In this document: in pieces, positions 8,787 through 17,997 of the stretch | Layout: every line of letters begins with the position of its first letter | How positions within the stretch are numbered: the first letter of the stretch is position 1 | Program-made: the position numbers and the translations under genes | Origin: Rothia nasisuis | GTDB taxonomy: Bacteria; Actinomycetota; Actinomycetes; Actinomycetales; Micrococcaceae | Reading direction: 5' to 3' | NCBI RefSeq assembly: GCF_928381405.1 | Contig: NZ_CAKMSB010000016.1 | Span: forward strand, 1-33,069 | Length of the DNA: 33,069 nt | The notes under the pieces: model-generated | Databases searched by the model: none | Seen by the model: the letters and a program-made list of their open reading frames with translations, nothing else | What the model was told of the DNA's origin: nothing

Positions 8787-10085
8787 ATGAGCACCCAGCC
8801 GCAGATCCGCACCGAAGCTGACCCTCAGCGTCCTCGTCACGCCGCGACCTCAGCCGAAGCGCTTGAGGCTCTTGCCACCGAGCACCGCGCTACCCTAGGC
8901 CAGCGGGCAGATACCGCAGCCTACTCGGTGATGAGGCTCTTTGGCACGCGTGCGGCGCACATCCCCGGCACTCTGATAGGTAGGGCGCAGTACCCCGATA
9001 CCCGCCCCCGCCGTTCCCGCACCACGGAGTGGCACTACTGGTGGCAGGCCCACCTGTTAGATGCCCTGGTTGATTCCGGTTTGCGTCACCAGGCTGACGG
9101 GAACCAGGACGCCGCCGCCCACTTTCTGAAGCAGGGCAGGGCGGTGCTGCGAGGCATCCAGGTGCGCAACTACGGCACCTACCCCAATTACTATTACGAC
9201 GATATGGCCTGGCTAACCCTGGCCTGCGAGCGGCTTAACCGGCTGGCGCTGGCGGTGGAAGGCTCAGGCGACGGGGTTGCTCAGGACGCTGCGGCCCGGC
9301 TCTACCGGCAACTGGCTGACGCATGCACGCCCGAGGCGGGCGGGGGTGCCTTCTGGTCGAAGGATCACAATTTTAAGAACACTCCTGCAACAGCCCCCAT
9401 CGCTCTAGCCTTTGCGCGGGCCAGCCGGTATGAGGAAGCTGCCAGTTTGCTCAACTGGCTCCACGAGAACCTTTTTGATGCCGAAACCGGGCTCTACTTA
9501 GACGGGGTGAAGCTGACCGGGCAGGGGCCGGATGCAAAGGTGACCTCGGTGGAGCGGGGCCTGTTCACCTACAACCAGGGGCCGGTGCTCGGTGCCTATC
9601 TGGTCTTGCTCAACGCTGGCCACACAGAGGCGCTAGCTACCGACCCGGTAGCCCACATCTCTGAGGTTCTGCTGGGCATTGACCGGGAGTTTGGCCAGGA
9701 TTTTGAGGTGTCAGCTGCTGAGTCTCTTCGCCTGGTGCGCACGCAGGGGAACGGCGATGGCGGACTTTTCACCGGTGTTCTGGTGCGCTACTTGGCAGAA
9801 ATCGCCCTCCACCCGGCACTGCCTGCCCCTGTGCGTGAGCAGGCCTCCAATCTGGTCCTGGCTACCGCCGAGATTCTCTGGGACGGCCGCCGGGAGTATG
9901 ACCCCGAGCTGCCCATGAACGAGGCCGGGATTGATCCGAGCGAGATCCGCGGGCAGGCGGTGGCCCTGTTTTCGCCCGATGTGTCCCGGCATATCTCTGA
10001 GGTGGTTAAGCCTGGTCAGCCGATTGATCTCTCCACCCAGATTCAGGCCTGGATGGTGTTGGAGGCTGCGGCGAGGGTGTTCTAG
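8787..10085 (+). CDS. Glycoside hydrolase family 76 protein (alpha-1,6-mannanase-like)
   Basis: GH76 enzymes hydrolyse alpha-1,6-mannan backbones. The 432-residue protein has alpha/alpha-barrel features: HYWWQAHLLDAL near residues 82-94, NYYYDDMAWLTLA with the adjacent catalytic-type aspartates Asp138-Asp139, and YNQGPVLGA later on. No signal peptide or membrane anchor is visible: the N-terminus is polar and charged. The enzyme therefore looks cytosolic, acting on imported or internal mannosides, unlike secreted family members. It is divergent from the MFS gene 201 bp away. The possible -10 taaact near 8743-8748 would leave a leader of roughly 30 nt. Family call is good; substrate is inference. 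Confidence 0.87.
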   Translation: MSTQPQIRTEADPQRPRHAATSAEALEALATEHRATLGQRADTAAYSVMRLFGTRAAHIPGTLIGRAQYPDTRPRRSRTTEWHYWWQAHLLDALVDSGLRHQADGNQDAAAHFLKQGRAVLRGIQVRNYGTYPNYYYDDMAWLTLACERLNRLALAVEGSGDGVAQDAAARLYRQLADACTPEAGGGAFWSKDHNFKNTPATAPIALAFARASRYEEAASLLNWLHENLFDAETGLYLDGVKLTGQGPDAKVTSVERGLFTYNQGPVLGAYLVLLNAGHTEALATDPVAHISEVLLGIDREFGQDFEVSAAESLRLVRTQGNGDGGLFTGVLVRYLAEIALHPALPAPVREQASNLVLATAEILWDGRREYDPELPMNEAGIDPSEIRGQAVALFSPDVSRHISEVVKPGQPIDLSTQIQAWMVLEAAARVF

Positions 10086-10148
10086 GGTGTGCACAGGGAC
10101 GCCCTGTTCGCCCGGCAGGCCGCCCAACCCCAACCGCGCCCAGAAGTC

Positions 10149-10418
10149 TCAGTCTCCAGCCTTATCGTTCAGCAGGTGTTCGGCCAGGGTATCGAGTTCG
10201 GCTTTGAGAGCCAGGATATCGAGACCCTCGACCGCGCAGGCGGCGTAAATGGCTCCGGGGACGGATTTCGCACGTCTTTTCAGCTTCTGCCCGGCTGGGG
10301 TGAGGCTCAGCAGGGTGCGGCGTTCGTCGCGGGGGTCGCGGGTCTTAGTCAGCAGGCCGTGGTCAATCAGGCGTTTGATGAGCGGGGTGAGGGTTCCGCT
10401 GTCGAGATCAAGTCGGGC
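10149..10418 (-). pseudogene. ohrR: Truncated OhrR/MarR-family repressor
   Basis: On the minus strand the frame reads RLDLDSGTLTPLIKRL, then RDPRDERRTLLSLTPAG and a C-terminal helix ending LLNDKAGD. This is the recognition helix, wing and dimerisation part of a MarR-family regulator closely resembling OhrR. The N-terminal half, including the redox-sensing cysteine region, and the start codon are absent. At about 10415-10418 the sequence runs directly into ohr on the opposite strand. Intact OhrR represses ohr and is released by organic hydroperoxides. Either the genome has a real deletion here or the assembly is wrong. Confidence 0.85.
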
Positions 10419-10795
10419 GCAACGGCCACGTCCGCACCGTTGACGGCGCTTTTGAGGCCGATCTCGCCATTCCCGTTGAGATGGGCGGCTCCGGCAAGGG
10501 TCTGAACCCCGAACAGCTCTTCGCTTCCGGTTATGCGGCCTGCTTCCACTCTGCCCTGCAGATGGTGGCCCGCATGCAAAAGAAGAACATCGAAGGTTCC
10601 TCAGTTGGCGCTCAGGTCTCCATCGGCAAGCAGGGCGAGGGCTTTGGCTTGGCCGTTGAACTTGAGGTTATTATCCCCGAGCTCCCCCAGGATGAAGCCC
10701 AGGCGCTTGCCGACGCAGCCCACCAGGTCTGCCCCTACTCCAACGCCACCCGCGGCAACATCCCCGTGACCGTGACCGTCTCCGACGACTAAATA
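10415..10795 (+). pseudogene. ohr: Ohr organic hydroperoxide resistance protein, 5' end deleted
   Basis: Ohr is a thiol peroxidase that reduces organic hydroperoxides. The frame reads GRNGHVRTVDGAFEADLAIP, then GGSGKGLNPEQLFASGYAACF with the peroxidatic Cys, and later HQVCPYSNATRGNIPV with the resolving Cys. Roughly the first 10-15 residues and the promoter are missing: the sequence runs back into ohrR on the other strand, sharing gggc at the join. The ATG at 10481 lies inside the domain (EMGGSGKG) and would omit the first strands. The TAA ends at about 10792. Both active cysteines survive, so this looks like a recent loss or an assembly join. Confidence 0.85.
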
Positions 10796-10823
10796 GAATC
10801 CAGCCAAGGAAGCTACAGCTGAG

Positions 10824-10875
10824 CCCCGTTAGATTCTCTTATCCTCATGATGAGTGATTAGGGAATCTAACAGGG
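10824..10875. terminator. Hairpin downstream of ohr
   Basis: Arms 10824-10841 and 10858-10875 pair over about 18 positions (core gttagatt/aatctaac, with two G-U wobbles and one mismatch). It lies about 30 bp after the ohr stop, where a terminator would be expected, although no clear U-tract follows. Confidence 0.55.
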
Positions 10876-10898
10876 TCCAGAAAGCTAGGTCCTGCTAA

Positions 10899-10967
10899 GC
10901 GAATGTGCCACTTTTTGCCGAGGGTGCCACTCTAAGTGGAACTTTCGGCAAAAAGTGGCACACTCGC
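10899..10967. repeat. Near-perfect 23-bp palindrome upstream of tgt
   Basis: Arms 10899-10921 and 10945-10967 match at 22 of 23 positions, with a 23-nt loop that itself contains ccact/agtgg. The arm starts gcgaatgtgcca, nearly as in the palindrome at 7182. It ends about 100 bp before the tgt start. It may insulate tgt from the ohr transcript or belong to a dispersed intergenic family. Confidence 0.75.
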
Positions 10968-10985
10968 CTTGTGCAGGGTTTGTAG

Positions 10986-12611
<1,626 letters not shown>

Positions 12612-12614
12612 AGC

Positions 12615-13118
12615 ATGAACGACTTTAAGATTGAAGACCTCAAGCCCGAGGAAACCCTCACCTACCGCCACGAGTTCGCGGCAACCCCGCAGCAGGTCTT
12701 TGAGGCTTTTACCAACCCCACGCTTTTCATCAAGTGGTTTGGGCCTGCCGACTGGAAGATCATTCCCAATACCCTGACCCTGGAACCGGTGATTGGTGGC
12801 CGCAAGCAGTTCGTTATGCGGCACAAGGATCAGACTAAGTTCCAGGCCCCCATGTACATGCGGTTTGTGACCCTGGCGGAGCCCCACACCATCGAGTACC
12901 GGGAGGCCCTGCCCACCCCGTCCGGCCAGCCCTCAGATACCCTGATTGGCCTGCGTCTTGAGTTTGAGGCCGGTACTGCCATGACTGAGGACGGCGTCGG
13001 CGAGGGTACAATTCTTAAGCTCACCCAGGGGCCCCTGCCCGCCGGTGTGCACGAGCAGACCCTGGCCTCCTGGCAGGGCTCTTTCGGCAAGCTGGCTGAA
13101 CTGCTCAAGCAAAACTAG
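12615..13118 (+). CDS. SRPBCC/AHSA1-domain protein, copy 1
   Basis: A 167-residue single-domain protein of the START-like SRPBCC fold (AHSA1 branch), which binds hydrophobic ligands in a deep pocket. Diagnostic stretches: YRHEFAATPQQVFEAFTNP at the N-terminus, LFIKWFGP, and a C-terminal helix beginning TLASWQGSFGKLAELL. It starts 3 nt after the tgt stop with no strong separate RBS, so it is probably translationally coupled to tgt. The next gene is a paralogue with the same order of motifs. The ligand is unknown, and a link to queuosine is not supported beyond position. Confidence 0.82.
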   Translation: MNDFKIEDLKPEETLTYRHEFAATPQQVFEAFTNPTLFIKWFGPADWKIIPNTLTLEPVIGGRKQFVMRHKDQTKFQAPMYMRFVTLAEPHTIEYREALPTPSGQPSDTLIGLRLEFEAGTAMTEDGVGEGTILKLTQGPLPAGVHEQTLASWQGSFGKLAELLKQN

Positions 13119-13210
13119 ATTTTTCAGGACGCCGCCCCCGCTTCCCTACCCCAGGGCAGAGAGGGGCGCTACGGCGTCCGCCTCCATCACTCTCATCTAA
13201 GGAAAACACC

Positions 13211-13702
13211 ATGAACTTTGACTTCGACACCATTGCCCTCGAGCAGGTCCTGACCTTTACCCACGATTTTGAGGCCACTCCCGAGGCCCTCTACGAGGCC
13301 TTCACCTCAGCAGAACTACTACCCCAGTGGTTCGGCCCCGAAGGCTTCACCGTGCCGCTGGATACCGTTGATATTGAGGTGCGCGAGGGCGGCCCGCAAA
13401 AGTTTGTGATGGTGAGCGAGGAGAACCCCGAGTTCACCTCCCCTGTGAACGGCACCTTCCACAAGCTGGTGCCCGGTGAGCTGATTGAGGGCTACGAGGC
13501 TATCGGCGTTGAGCTGGCTGAAACCCACGGCATGGAAGAAGGATCCTACTTCCTCAACCGCACCGCCTTTCAGAAGATTGACGAGAACACCACCCGTGTC
13601 ACCATTACCCAGGGCCCCATGGACCCCGCCATGCACGAGATGGCTGTGGCCGGTTGGAAGTCTTCTTTCACTAAGCTGAACCGTCTACTGGGCGCTCACT
13701 AG
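13211..13702 (+). CDS. SRPBCC/AHSA1-domain protein, copy 2
   Basis: A 163-residue paralogue of the preceding gene, with LTFTHDFEATPEALYEAFTS, LLPQWFGPEGF and the C-terminal helix MAVAGWKSSFTKLNRLL. AAGGAAA about 7 nt before the ATG supports the start. The two copies look like a tandem duplication that has diverged well beyond the motif core. It lies 92 bp after copy 1 and may share its transcript. Just downstream the sequence becomes transposon debris, so this is the last intact gene before the scar. Function unknown. Confidence 0.82.
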   Translation: MNFDFDTIALEQVLTFTHDFEATPEALYEAFTSAELLPQWFGPEGFTVPLDTVDIEVREGGPQKFVMVSEENPEFTSPVNGTFHKLVPGELIEGYEAIGVELAETHGMEEGSYFLNRTAFQKIDENTTRVTITQGPMDPAMHEMAVAGWKSSFTKLNRLLGAH

Positions 13703-13720
13703 ACTCTCCTAGATTGACCA

Positions 13721-14712
13721 GAGGGTGTCTGATGGTTTGTGTGCAGGACACCACCCCCCCCCCGCACGAAGAAGATAGACAAGAATAACTACTATAGCTA
13801 AACGCGACCCGGCCGATAAAGCCAAGATAGACGCGATGGAGCAAAAACTTCTTACTAACCCTGAAATTCGCTCAGTTAATTGATGAATGAGGTACTTCAA
13901 CAACGGATACTCATGACCTAGTCCCTGGAATCTTGCAGGCCTCAACTACCCGGGCCCTTAGCGCTGAAATGGATTCTCATCTTGACTAGGCCAACAATGA
14001 CCGCAACGGCAAGGCTGCTGCTGGCACGGACAATGACCGCAACGGTTCGTATCCAAAGACCGTGGATTCAAACTATGACCCTGTTACCGTGAATATCCCT
14101 AGGGGGCAGGGCAGGGACCTTTGTGCCTACCATGGTCCCTAAGGGGCGCTAGGCCTTTGACCGATGTCGATGACATGATCATTAGCTTCTATACCGGTGG
14201 AATGTATAGTTCGTGATAGTCAACATCACCTGGCTACCGCGCTGCGGGTCGATGTTTCTCACGAGACTATTTCTGCGGTGACTGATGCTGTCTTAGACGA
14301 GGTCTTGGTCTGGTAAAACCGCCAACTAGATGAGCTCTACCCCGTCTTTTTTCGTGATGCCTTAAGGGTGAAAATCCGTGATGGTGGCAGGGTAGTCAAC
14401 AAATCTGCCTATCTTGCCGTTGGTGTTGATCTTGACCGAATCAAGCACCTCCTAGGGATGTGGATCGCTACAGAAGAAGGGGGCTTCCTGGTGGGTGCAG
14501 GTATGTGCATACCTGTCGAACTGAGGGGTCAAGGGGATGTTTTATTGTCTGCTGTGACGGGCTCAGCGGCCTGCCTGAAGCCGTGGAAGCTACCTGGCCG
14601 GTCGATGGTGCAAACCTGTATCGTTCATCTGATTCGTGTAGCAAACCGGTGGGTTGCCTATGGGGGGCCGTAAGGCGGTGTCAGCAGCGCTGAAAAAGGG
14701 TTTATACCGCTT
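13721..14712 (+). mobile_element. Decayed IS256-family insertion sequence
   Basis: The left part (about 13721-13752) looks like an IS256-type terminus, with ggtgtc and gacacc forming a short inverted pair. From about 13800 to 14712, fragments of a MULE-like IS256 transposase can be read only by changing frame: KAKIDAMEQKLLTNPEIRS, DNDRNGSYPKTVDSNYDPVT, DVSHETISAVTDAVLDEVL, then ALRVKIRDGGRVVNKSAYLAVGVDL through VQTCIVHLIRVANRWVAYG. In-frame stops and several frameshifts interrupt it, and the C-terminal part is missing. A run of ten C lies at 13754-13763. It cannot encode an active transposase. No right terminus was identified. Confidence 0.85.
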
Positions 14713-14781
14713 TTTGAAGTAAGTCGAAAGTCTAATTTCTGACCCAATTTTGCATGATTACCCTCTTAAAGTAAATTGAAA

Positions 14782-14812
14782 TATAGCCTTGCCAATAAAA
14801 AGCAAGGCTATA
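14782..14812 (-). terminator. Rho-independent terminator of the methyltransferase gene
   Basis: Perfect 11-bp stem (14782-14792 with 14802-14812; minus strand TATAGCCTTGC and GCAAGGCTATA) around a 9-nt loop, followed on the minus strand by a U-rich tract (TTTCAATTT). It begins 3 bp after the methyltransferase stop. Confidence 0.85.
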
Positions 14813-14815
14813 AAA

Positions 14816-15565
14816 CTATCGTGCTATGAATAATTGTGTTGTGTAATTTAGGATTACTTTTCCATTATATGAATGTTTGACGGCGATATTTCTGACATGA
14901 TCTAGAAAATCTGCACCATGTGCATCAATAGCTCGTTGCACCTGAGTAGAGCTTGAAGACATACCTACAAAATCTTCAATTTGAACCTCACGCTTCCAAG
15001 AATAGTTATAATCTTTAACGGTTAAATTTGGTAAATCTACCCAATCAAAAAGTTCTTTTTTAATATCTATATTTCTATAGTTTCGAACATATCCTGGACT
15101 CATAGACTCTAATAAAGATTCGTATTCAGCTAACATTATATTAGTAAAATAGTCACGATTATTTTGAATAATAGCGATTTTTCCGTTATCGGTTAAGTTC
15201 GACGAAGCTTTCTGTAAAAATTTTTTGCGATTAAACCACTGATAAGCCTGACCAGCGACTATAAGGTCAGCTGGTTCTAAATCATCTAGGACATCTTCAA
15301 TACTTCCAACGATCCAATTAACTTGCGGAAATTTACTTTTCCCCCCAGATATCATCCCTTCTGATATATCAACTGCATATGTCTCAGGGAAACTTAAATA
15401 GGGTAAAAGCCACTCTAAAACTATACCAGTACCTGATCCGCAATCAACAACTCTAGGGTTGGTCTTTGTCCCCTCAACAACATATTGTACTAATTCTTGT
15501 GGGTATCTAGGTCTATATTCATCATATTTTTTTGCTAGTTTATCAAATGGCATTTGACGACTCAT
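14816..15565 (-). CDS. Class I SAM-dependent methyltransferase (AT-rich segment)
   Basis: A 249-residue protein with the N-terminal KLAKKYDEYRPRYPQELV typical of small-molecule methyltransferases, SAM-binding motif I VVDCGSGTGIV, an acidic YAVDIS strand and AGQAYQWFN after motif III. The ATG at 15574 abuts an AGAGGG; the ATG at 15565 has that AGAGGG at 9 nt, so I prefer 15565. The start overlaps the end of the upstream LeuD-like gene, implying an operon with coupled translation, and a strong terminator follows directly. Base composition is far more AT-rich than the surrounding chromosome and codons use many A/T third positions, a sign of transfer. The acceptor is unknown; similar proteins methylate small metabolites. 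Confidence 0.85.
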   Translation of the reverse strand: MSRQMPFDKLAKKYDEYRPRYPQELVQYVVEGTKTNPRVVDCGSGTGIVLEWLLPYLSFPETYAVDISEGMISGGKSKFPQVNWIVGSIEDVLDDLEPADLIVAGQAYQWFNRKKFLQKASSNLTDNGKIAIIQNNRDYFTNIMLAEYESLLESMSPGYVRNYRNIDIKKELFDWVDLPNLTVKDYNYSWKREVQIEDFVGMSSSSTQVQRAIDAHGADFLDHVRNIAVKHSYNGKVILNYTTQLFIAR

Positions 15566-15926
15566 AATCGGCATCCCTCTCTAACTTTATTGAATTCAGT
15601 AAACCCTTGCGATTTATCATATCGAGCATGAATTTTGGCGGTAATGAAAAATTTATTACGTTAGTCCCTAGTAATATCTTTCCAGTTTCTAGATTCAAGG
15701 TAATTGAATCAGATTCCCTAATTAAATTAGTATTAATTTCAATTGCAGGAATCCCTAAGTTCCAGCAATTTCTGAAAAATATTCGTCCAAAATTGGGGGC
15801 AGATATTGCTTGTATTCCAGCAGATTTCAAAGCACTCACTGCTTGTTCTCTCGAACTGCCTATACCCATAATAGAATCGTTCACTAAAACATCCCCGAAA
15901 TCTAAAATTTGAAAAATTTTTTCCAT
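15543..15926 (-). CDS. LeuD-like aconitase swivel-domain protein, probably N-terminally truncated
   Basis: The 127-residue product contains GIGSSREQAVSALKSAGIQA, the swivel-domain signature of the isopropylmalate isomerase small subunit, followed by ISAPNFGRIFFRNCWNLGIP and a C-terminal PPKFMLDMINRKGLLN like that of archaeal-type LeuD (about 160 aa). The usual first 40 or so residues (the GDNIDTDxIIP region) are absent; no matching codons occur in frame upstream. The gene may have been cut when the nearby IS elements moved. A LeuD needs a LeuC partner, and none is here. It shares the AT-rich composition of the methyltransferase and overlaps it by 23 bp. It could be a leftover of a specialised-metabolism operon that uses an isopropylmalate-like isomerisation; that is inference. 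Confidence 0.72.
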   Translation of the reverse strand: MEKIFQILDFGDVLVNDSIMGIGSSREQAVSALKSAGIQAISAPNFGRIFFRNCWNLGIPAIEINTNLIRESDSITLNLETGKILLGTNVINFSLPPKFMLDMINRKGLLNSIKLERDADYESSNAI

Positions 15927-16021
15927 TACCAGAACCTGTTTTCCTAATGATTCTACGGTTTTACGCTTGGGGTGTTTTAGATTACTATTTCACCAGTATC
16001 CCATACATATATGACCTGGTC

Positions 16022-16041
16022 AAGAGGATTATTCAAAAGTC
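16022..16041 (-). repeat. Short repeat shared with 10987-11006 and 17149-17165
   Basis: On the minus strand this reads gacttttgaataatcctctt. At 10987-11006 (plus) the same 20 bases occur with one change, and at 17149-17165 (plus) a shorter relative, ccttatgaataaccctct, occurs. The copies at 16.0 and 17.15 kb are inverted relative to each other, each next to ggtgctggg, and flank the IS3 remnant. They look like ends of an older mobile element. Confidence 0.5.
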
Positions 16042-16080
16042 CCCAGCACCAACTAGACAGCGGCCCACCCAGAAGTGAAC

Positions 16081-17039
16081 TGAAGTGCCCCAGGTTTTGT
16101 TCCGCTTGAGTAGATAGGAAAAACTGGAACACGCCAAAGAAAATTGACCAGGATACGAAGGACCGGGTGATCCGCCTTGCTGAGGACCGCATCCTGGCAG
16201 AGGGTATCTCCATGCAGGAAACGTGCAAGATCGTCGCCACGAAACTGGGTGTCTGGTGGCACACTGCCCGGCAGTGGGCTCAGGCGGCCCGTCCCGGCAG
16301 GCCGGGCTGCTGATCCTTTACCTGAAGATCTCCTTGCAGAGGTGGCCAAGCTGCGTCGTGAGAATCAGGAGCTTCGCGACACGAACGAGTTGTTGAAGGC
16401 CGCCTCAGCTTTTTTCGCCTCAGAACTCGACCCCAAGCGTCGGACATGATCCAGTTCATCGATGAACACCGGGATCGTTTCACCGTCGAGTCCCTCTGTC
16501 AGAGGTTGAAGAGCAATCGGCAAGGTGGCTTTATGTCCTCAGGCGGATACCGTCAGTCACAAGCCCCGGGGATTAAGTGCCCGCAACCTTCGCGAGGCCG
16601 CATTGACAAGGCATATTGCCCAGGTCCATGAAGAAAACTACGCAGTCTATGGTATCTGCAAGATGTGGCCTGCTCTGCGCTGTGAAGGAATCGACATCGG
16701 CCGTGAGCAAACCGCTTGCCTGATGCGCCTTGCTGGAGTCAGTGGAAATCACTGCCTCTACTGGGACAGTCGGTGATTCCTACGACAGTGCTTTGGCTGA
16801 GAAGGTCAAGGGTTCTTACAAAAATTGAGCTAATTTCGTAGGCGGTTGTGGGCTGAGGTGGTTGATGTTGAGATGGCGGCGTTTGAGTGGGTTTTGTGGT
16901 GGGACGAATCATGGCTTCACTAAAGGTCTGGGCTACCGTAGGCTGACAGAGGTAGAGGCAGAGTTTTGGATTAGCGACCTAAATCAGGAGAGAGTGGAAA
17001 TCATGGCGAATGCCTAGGAACAAAACCCGGGGCACTTCA
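16081..17039 (+). mobile_element. Decayed IS3-family insertion sequence with both inverted repeats
   Basis: Terminal inverted repeats are at 16081-16103 and 17017-17039, beginning tgaagtgcccc and matching at 22 of 23 positions. Inside, transposase fragments appear in order but in different frames: DRVIRLAEDRILAEGISMQE and VAKLRRENQELRDTNELLKA (OrfA), MIQFIDEHRDRFTVESLCQR, HIAQVHEENYAVYGICKMW and GREQTACLMRLAGVSG (OrfB), then DSYDSALAEKVKGSYKN near the end. Frameshifts and stops break both ORFs, and the OrfB segment holding most of the DDE catalytic core is deleted. The element is about 960 bp against about 1.3 kb for an intact relative. No matching 3-bp target duplication is visible. Confidence 0.9.
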
Positions 17040-17163
17040 AGGTTAAGTGTTGGCGGGTTCTACACACGGGGTTCAGGTGTCTGTTGGGGGTTTATTCTCG
17101 TGTGTTTTCGTTGGTTCGGGGGTTGGTGTTTTGGGTGCTGGGTACCCCCTTATGAATAACCCT

Positions 17164-17640
17164 CTAGGTACCCAGCTGCTCCCGTTGTTCGGCGCTCAGA
17201 CGCACCAGGGAGCCGGTTTCGGTATTGAAGAAAGCTAAGGTGGTGGTGGCTGAGACGCAATGGACGCCGGTCACCGGATCAAAGAGCTCGTAGGCAACAA
17301 CCAGCGAGGCAGCTGCTACCTTACTGACCTGCATTTCTACACGTACCGGCACCCCGCGGTAGGCCAGGGGGCTACGGTATTTGACATGGTTTTCAGCGAC
17401 TAGGGCCTGGGTTCCTGCTGGCAGGGTCTCAAAGAGTGGCAGTTGAGCGGACGCTCGCCCCGGCTCCCCCTCGGCGACCTCGTCTACCAGCGGGGCTGGC
17501 TCACCCGAGGACGGCGGTGGGCCAAAGAGGGCCACGCGTGCTTCTTCTAGAATCTGCATCATAGTGACGTTATTGACGTGCCCGTAGGCGTCCATATCAC
17601 CCCACCGCAGGGGGATAGAAAGGCTATACACTGTGCTCAT
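17164..17640 (-). CDS. Acyl-CoA thioesterase (4HBT hot-dog fold)
   Basis: Hydrolyses acyl-CoA thioesters. The protein begins MSTVYSLSIPLRWGDMDAYG and continues HVNN; RWGDMDAYGHVNN is the classical 4HBT signature with the catalytic Asp. A Pro/Gly/Glu-rich insert (around GPPPSSGEPAPLVDEVAEGE) lengthens it to 158 residues. The second half (ALVAENHVKYRSPLAYRGVPVRVE) is the long strand region of the hot-dog sheet. The frame runs to 17682, but TAAAGT (17648-17653) lies 7 nt before the ATG at 17640, so a leaderless start there is preferred. A 10-bp inverted repeat (gctgggtacc with ggtacccagc) spans the stop codon. Substrate chain length cannot be told. Confidence 0.88.
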   Translation of the reverse strand: MSTVYSLSIPLRWGDMDAYGHVNNVTMMQILEEARVALFGPPPSSGEPAPLVDEVAEGEPGRASAQLPLFETLPAGTQALVAENHVKYRSPLAYRGVPVRVEMQVSKVAAASLVVAYELFDPVTGVHCVSATTTLAFFNTETGSLVRLSAEQREQLGT

Positions 17641-17681
17641 GTCCCCTACTTTACCGAGCCAGGGTTTCAGGTAGAGCAACA

Positions 17682-17721
17682 CCCCAGCATCTTTTCTTCT
17701 GAGCGGGAAAAGACACTGGGG
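17682..17721 (-). terminator. Hairpin between rpmJ and the thioesterase gene
   Basis: Arms 17682-17696 and 17707-17721 pair over 15 positions with two wobble or mismatched pairs in the middle, with a 10-nt loop. It lies 40 bp past the rpmJ stop on the minus strand and just upstream of the thioesterase promoter, as expected of a terminator ending the rpmJ transcript. No strong U-run is seen. Confidence 0.6.
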
Positions 17722-17760
17722 CAGAGCTATCTAGAGGATGCGCACTGGCCCCCTCAACCT

Positions 17761-17883
17761 TTAGCCCTGGCGCGCTTTGAAGCGGGGGTTCTTTTTATTG
17801 ATAACAAAGACGCGACCGCGGCGGCGGACCACCTGAGCACCGGGCATTTTCTTGAGTGAACGGATTGAGTTACGAACCTTCAT
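17761..17883 (-). CDS. rpmJ: Ribosomal protein bL36, cysteine-free paralogue
   Basis: The 40-residue product starts [19 protein letters not shown], continues [21 protein letters not shown] and ends. It is a complete bL36 but has no cysteine at all, so it lacks the zinc-binding ribbon residues of the standard form. Such C-minus copies replace the zinc-containing protein when zinc is scarce, freeing metal from ribosomes. AAGGAAAACC before the ATG is a good RBS. It lies 114 bp downstream of the CobW-like gene on the same strand, and that gene carries a Zur-like operator, so the two probably form one zinc-responsive unit. The main rpmJ, expected in the ribosomal-protein operon, is outside this window. 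Confidence 0.93.
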   Translation of the reverse strand: MKVRNSIRSLKKMPGAQVVRRRGRVFVINKKNPRFKARQG

Positions 17884-17997
17884 GGGAGGTTTTCCTTTCT
17901 ATGAGGGGTGGGCTAAACAAGCAGTGAACTGTTCATAGGGGCTTATTCGAACGGGTAAATGAAGTTACACAGCATTGTGAACAAGCCTTAAGCTCGT

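Noticed and set aside
8586-8840. 85-residue N-terminal extension of the MFS protein
   Set aside because: Non-membrane sequence that overlaps the divergent GH76 start; the leaderless promoter fits the ATG at 8585 instead.
15607-15912. 101-codon plus-strand ORF in the AT-rich segment
   Set aside because: It lies opposite the LeuD-like gene, whose minus-strand product has the clear GSSRE signature; no RBS or family match on the plus strand.
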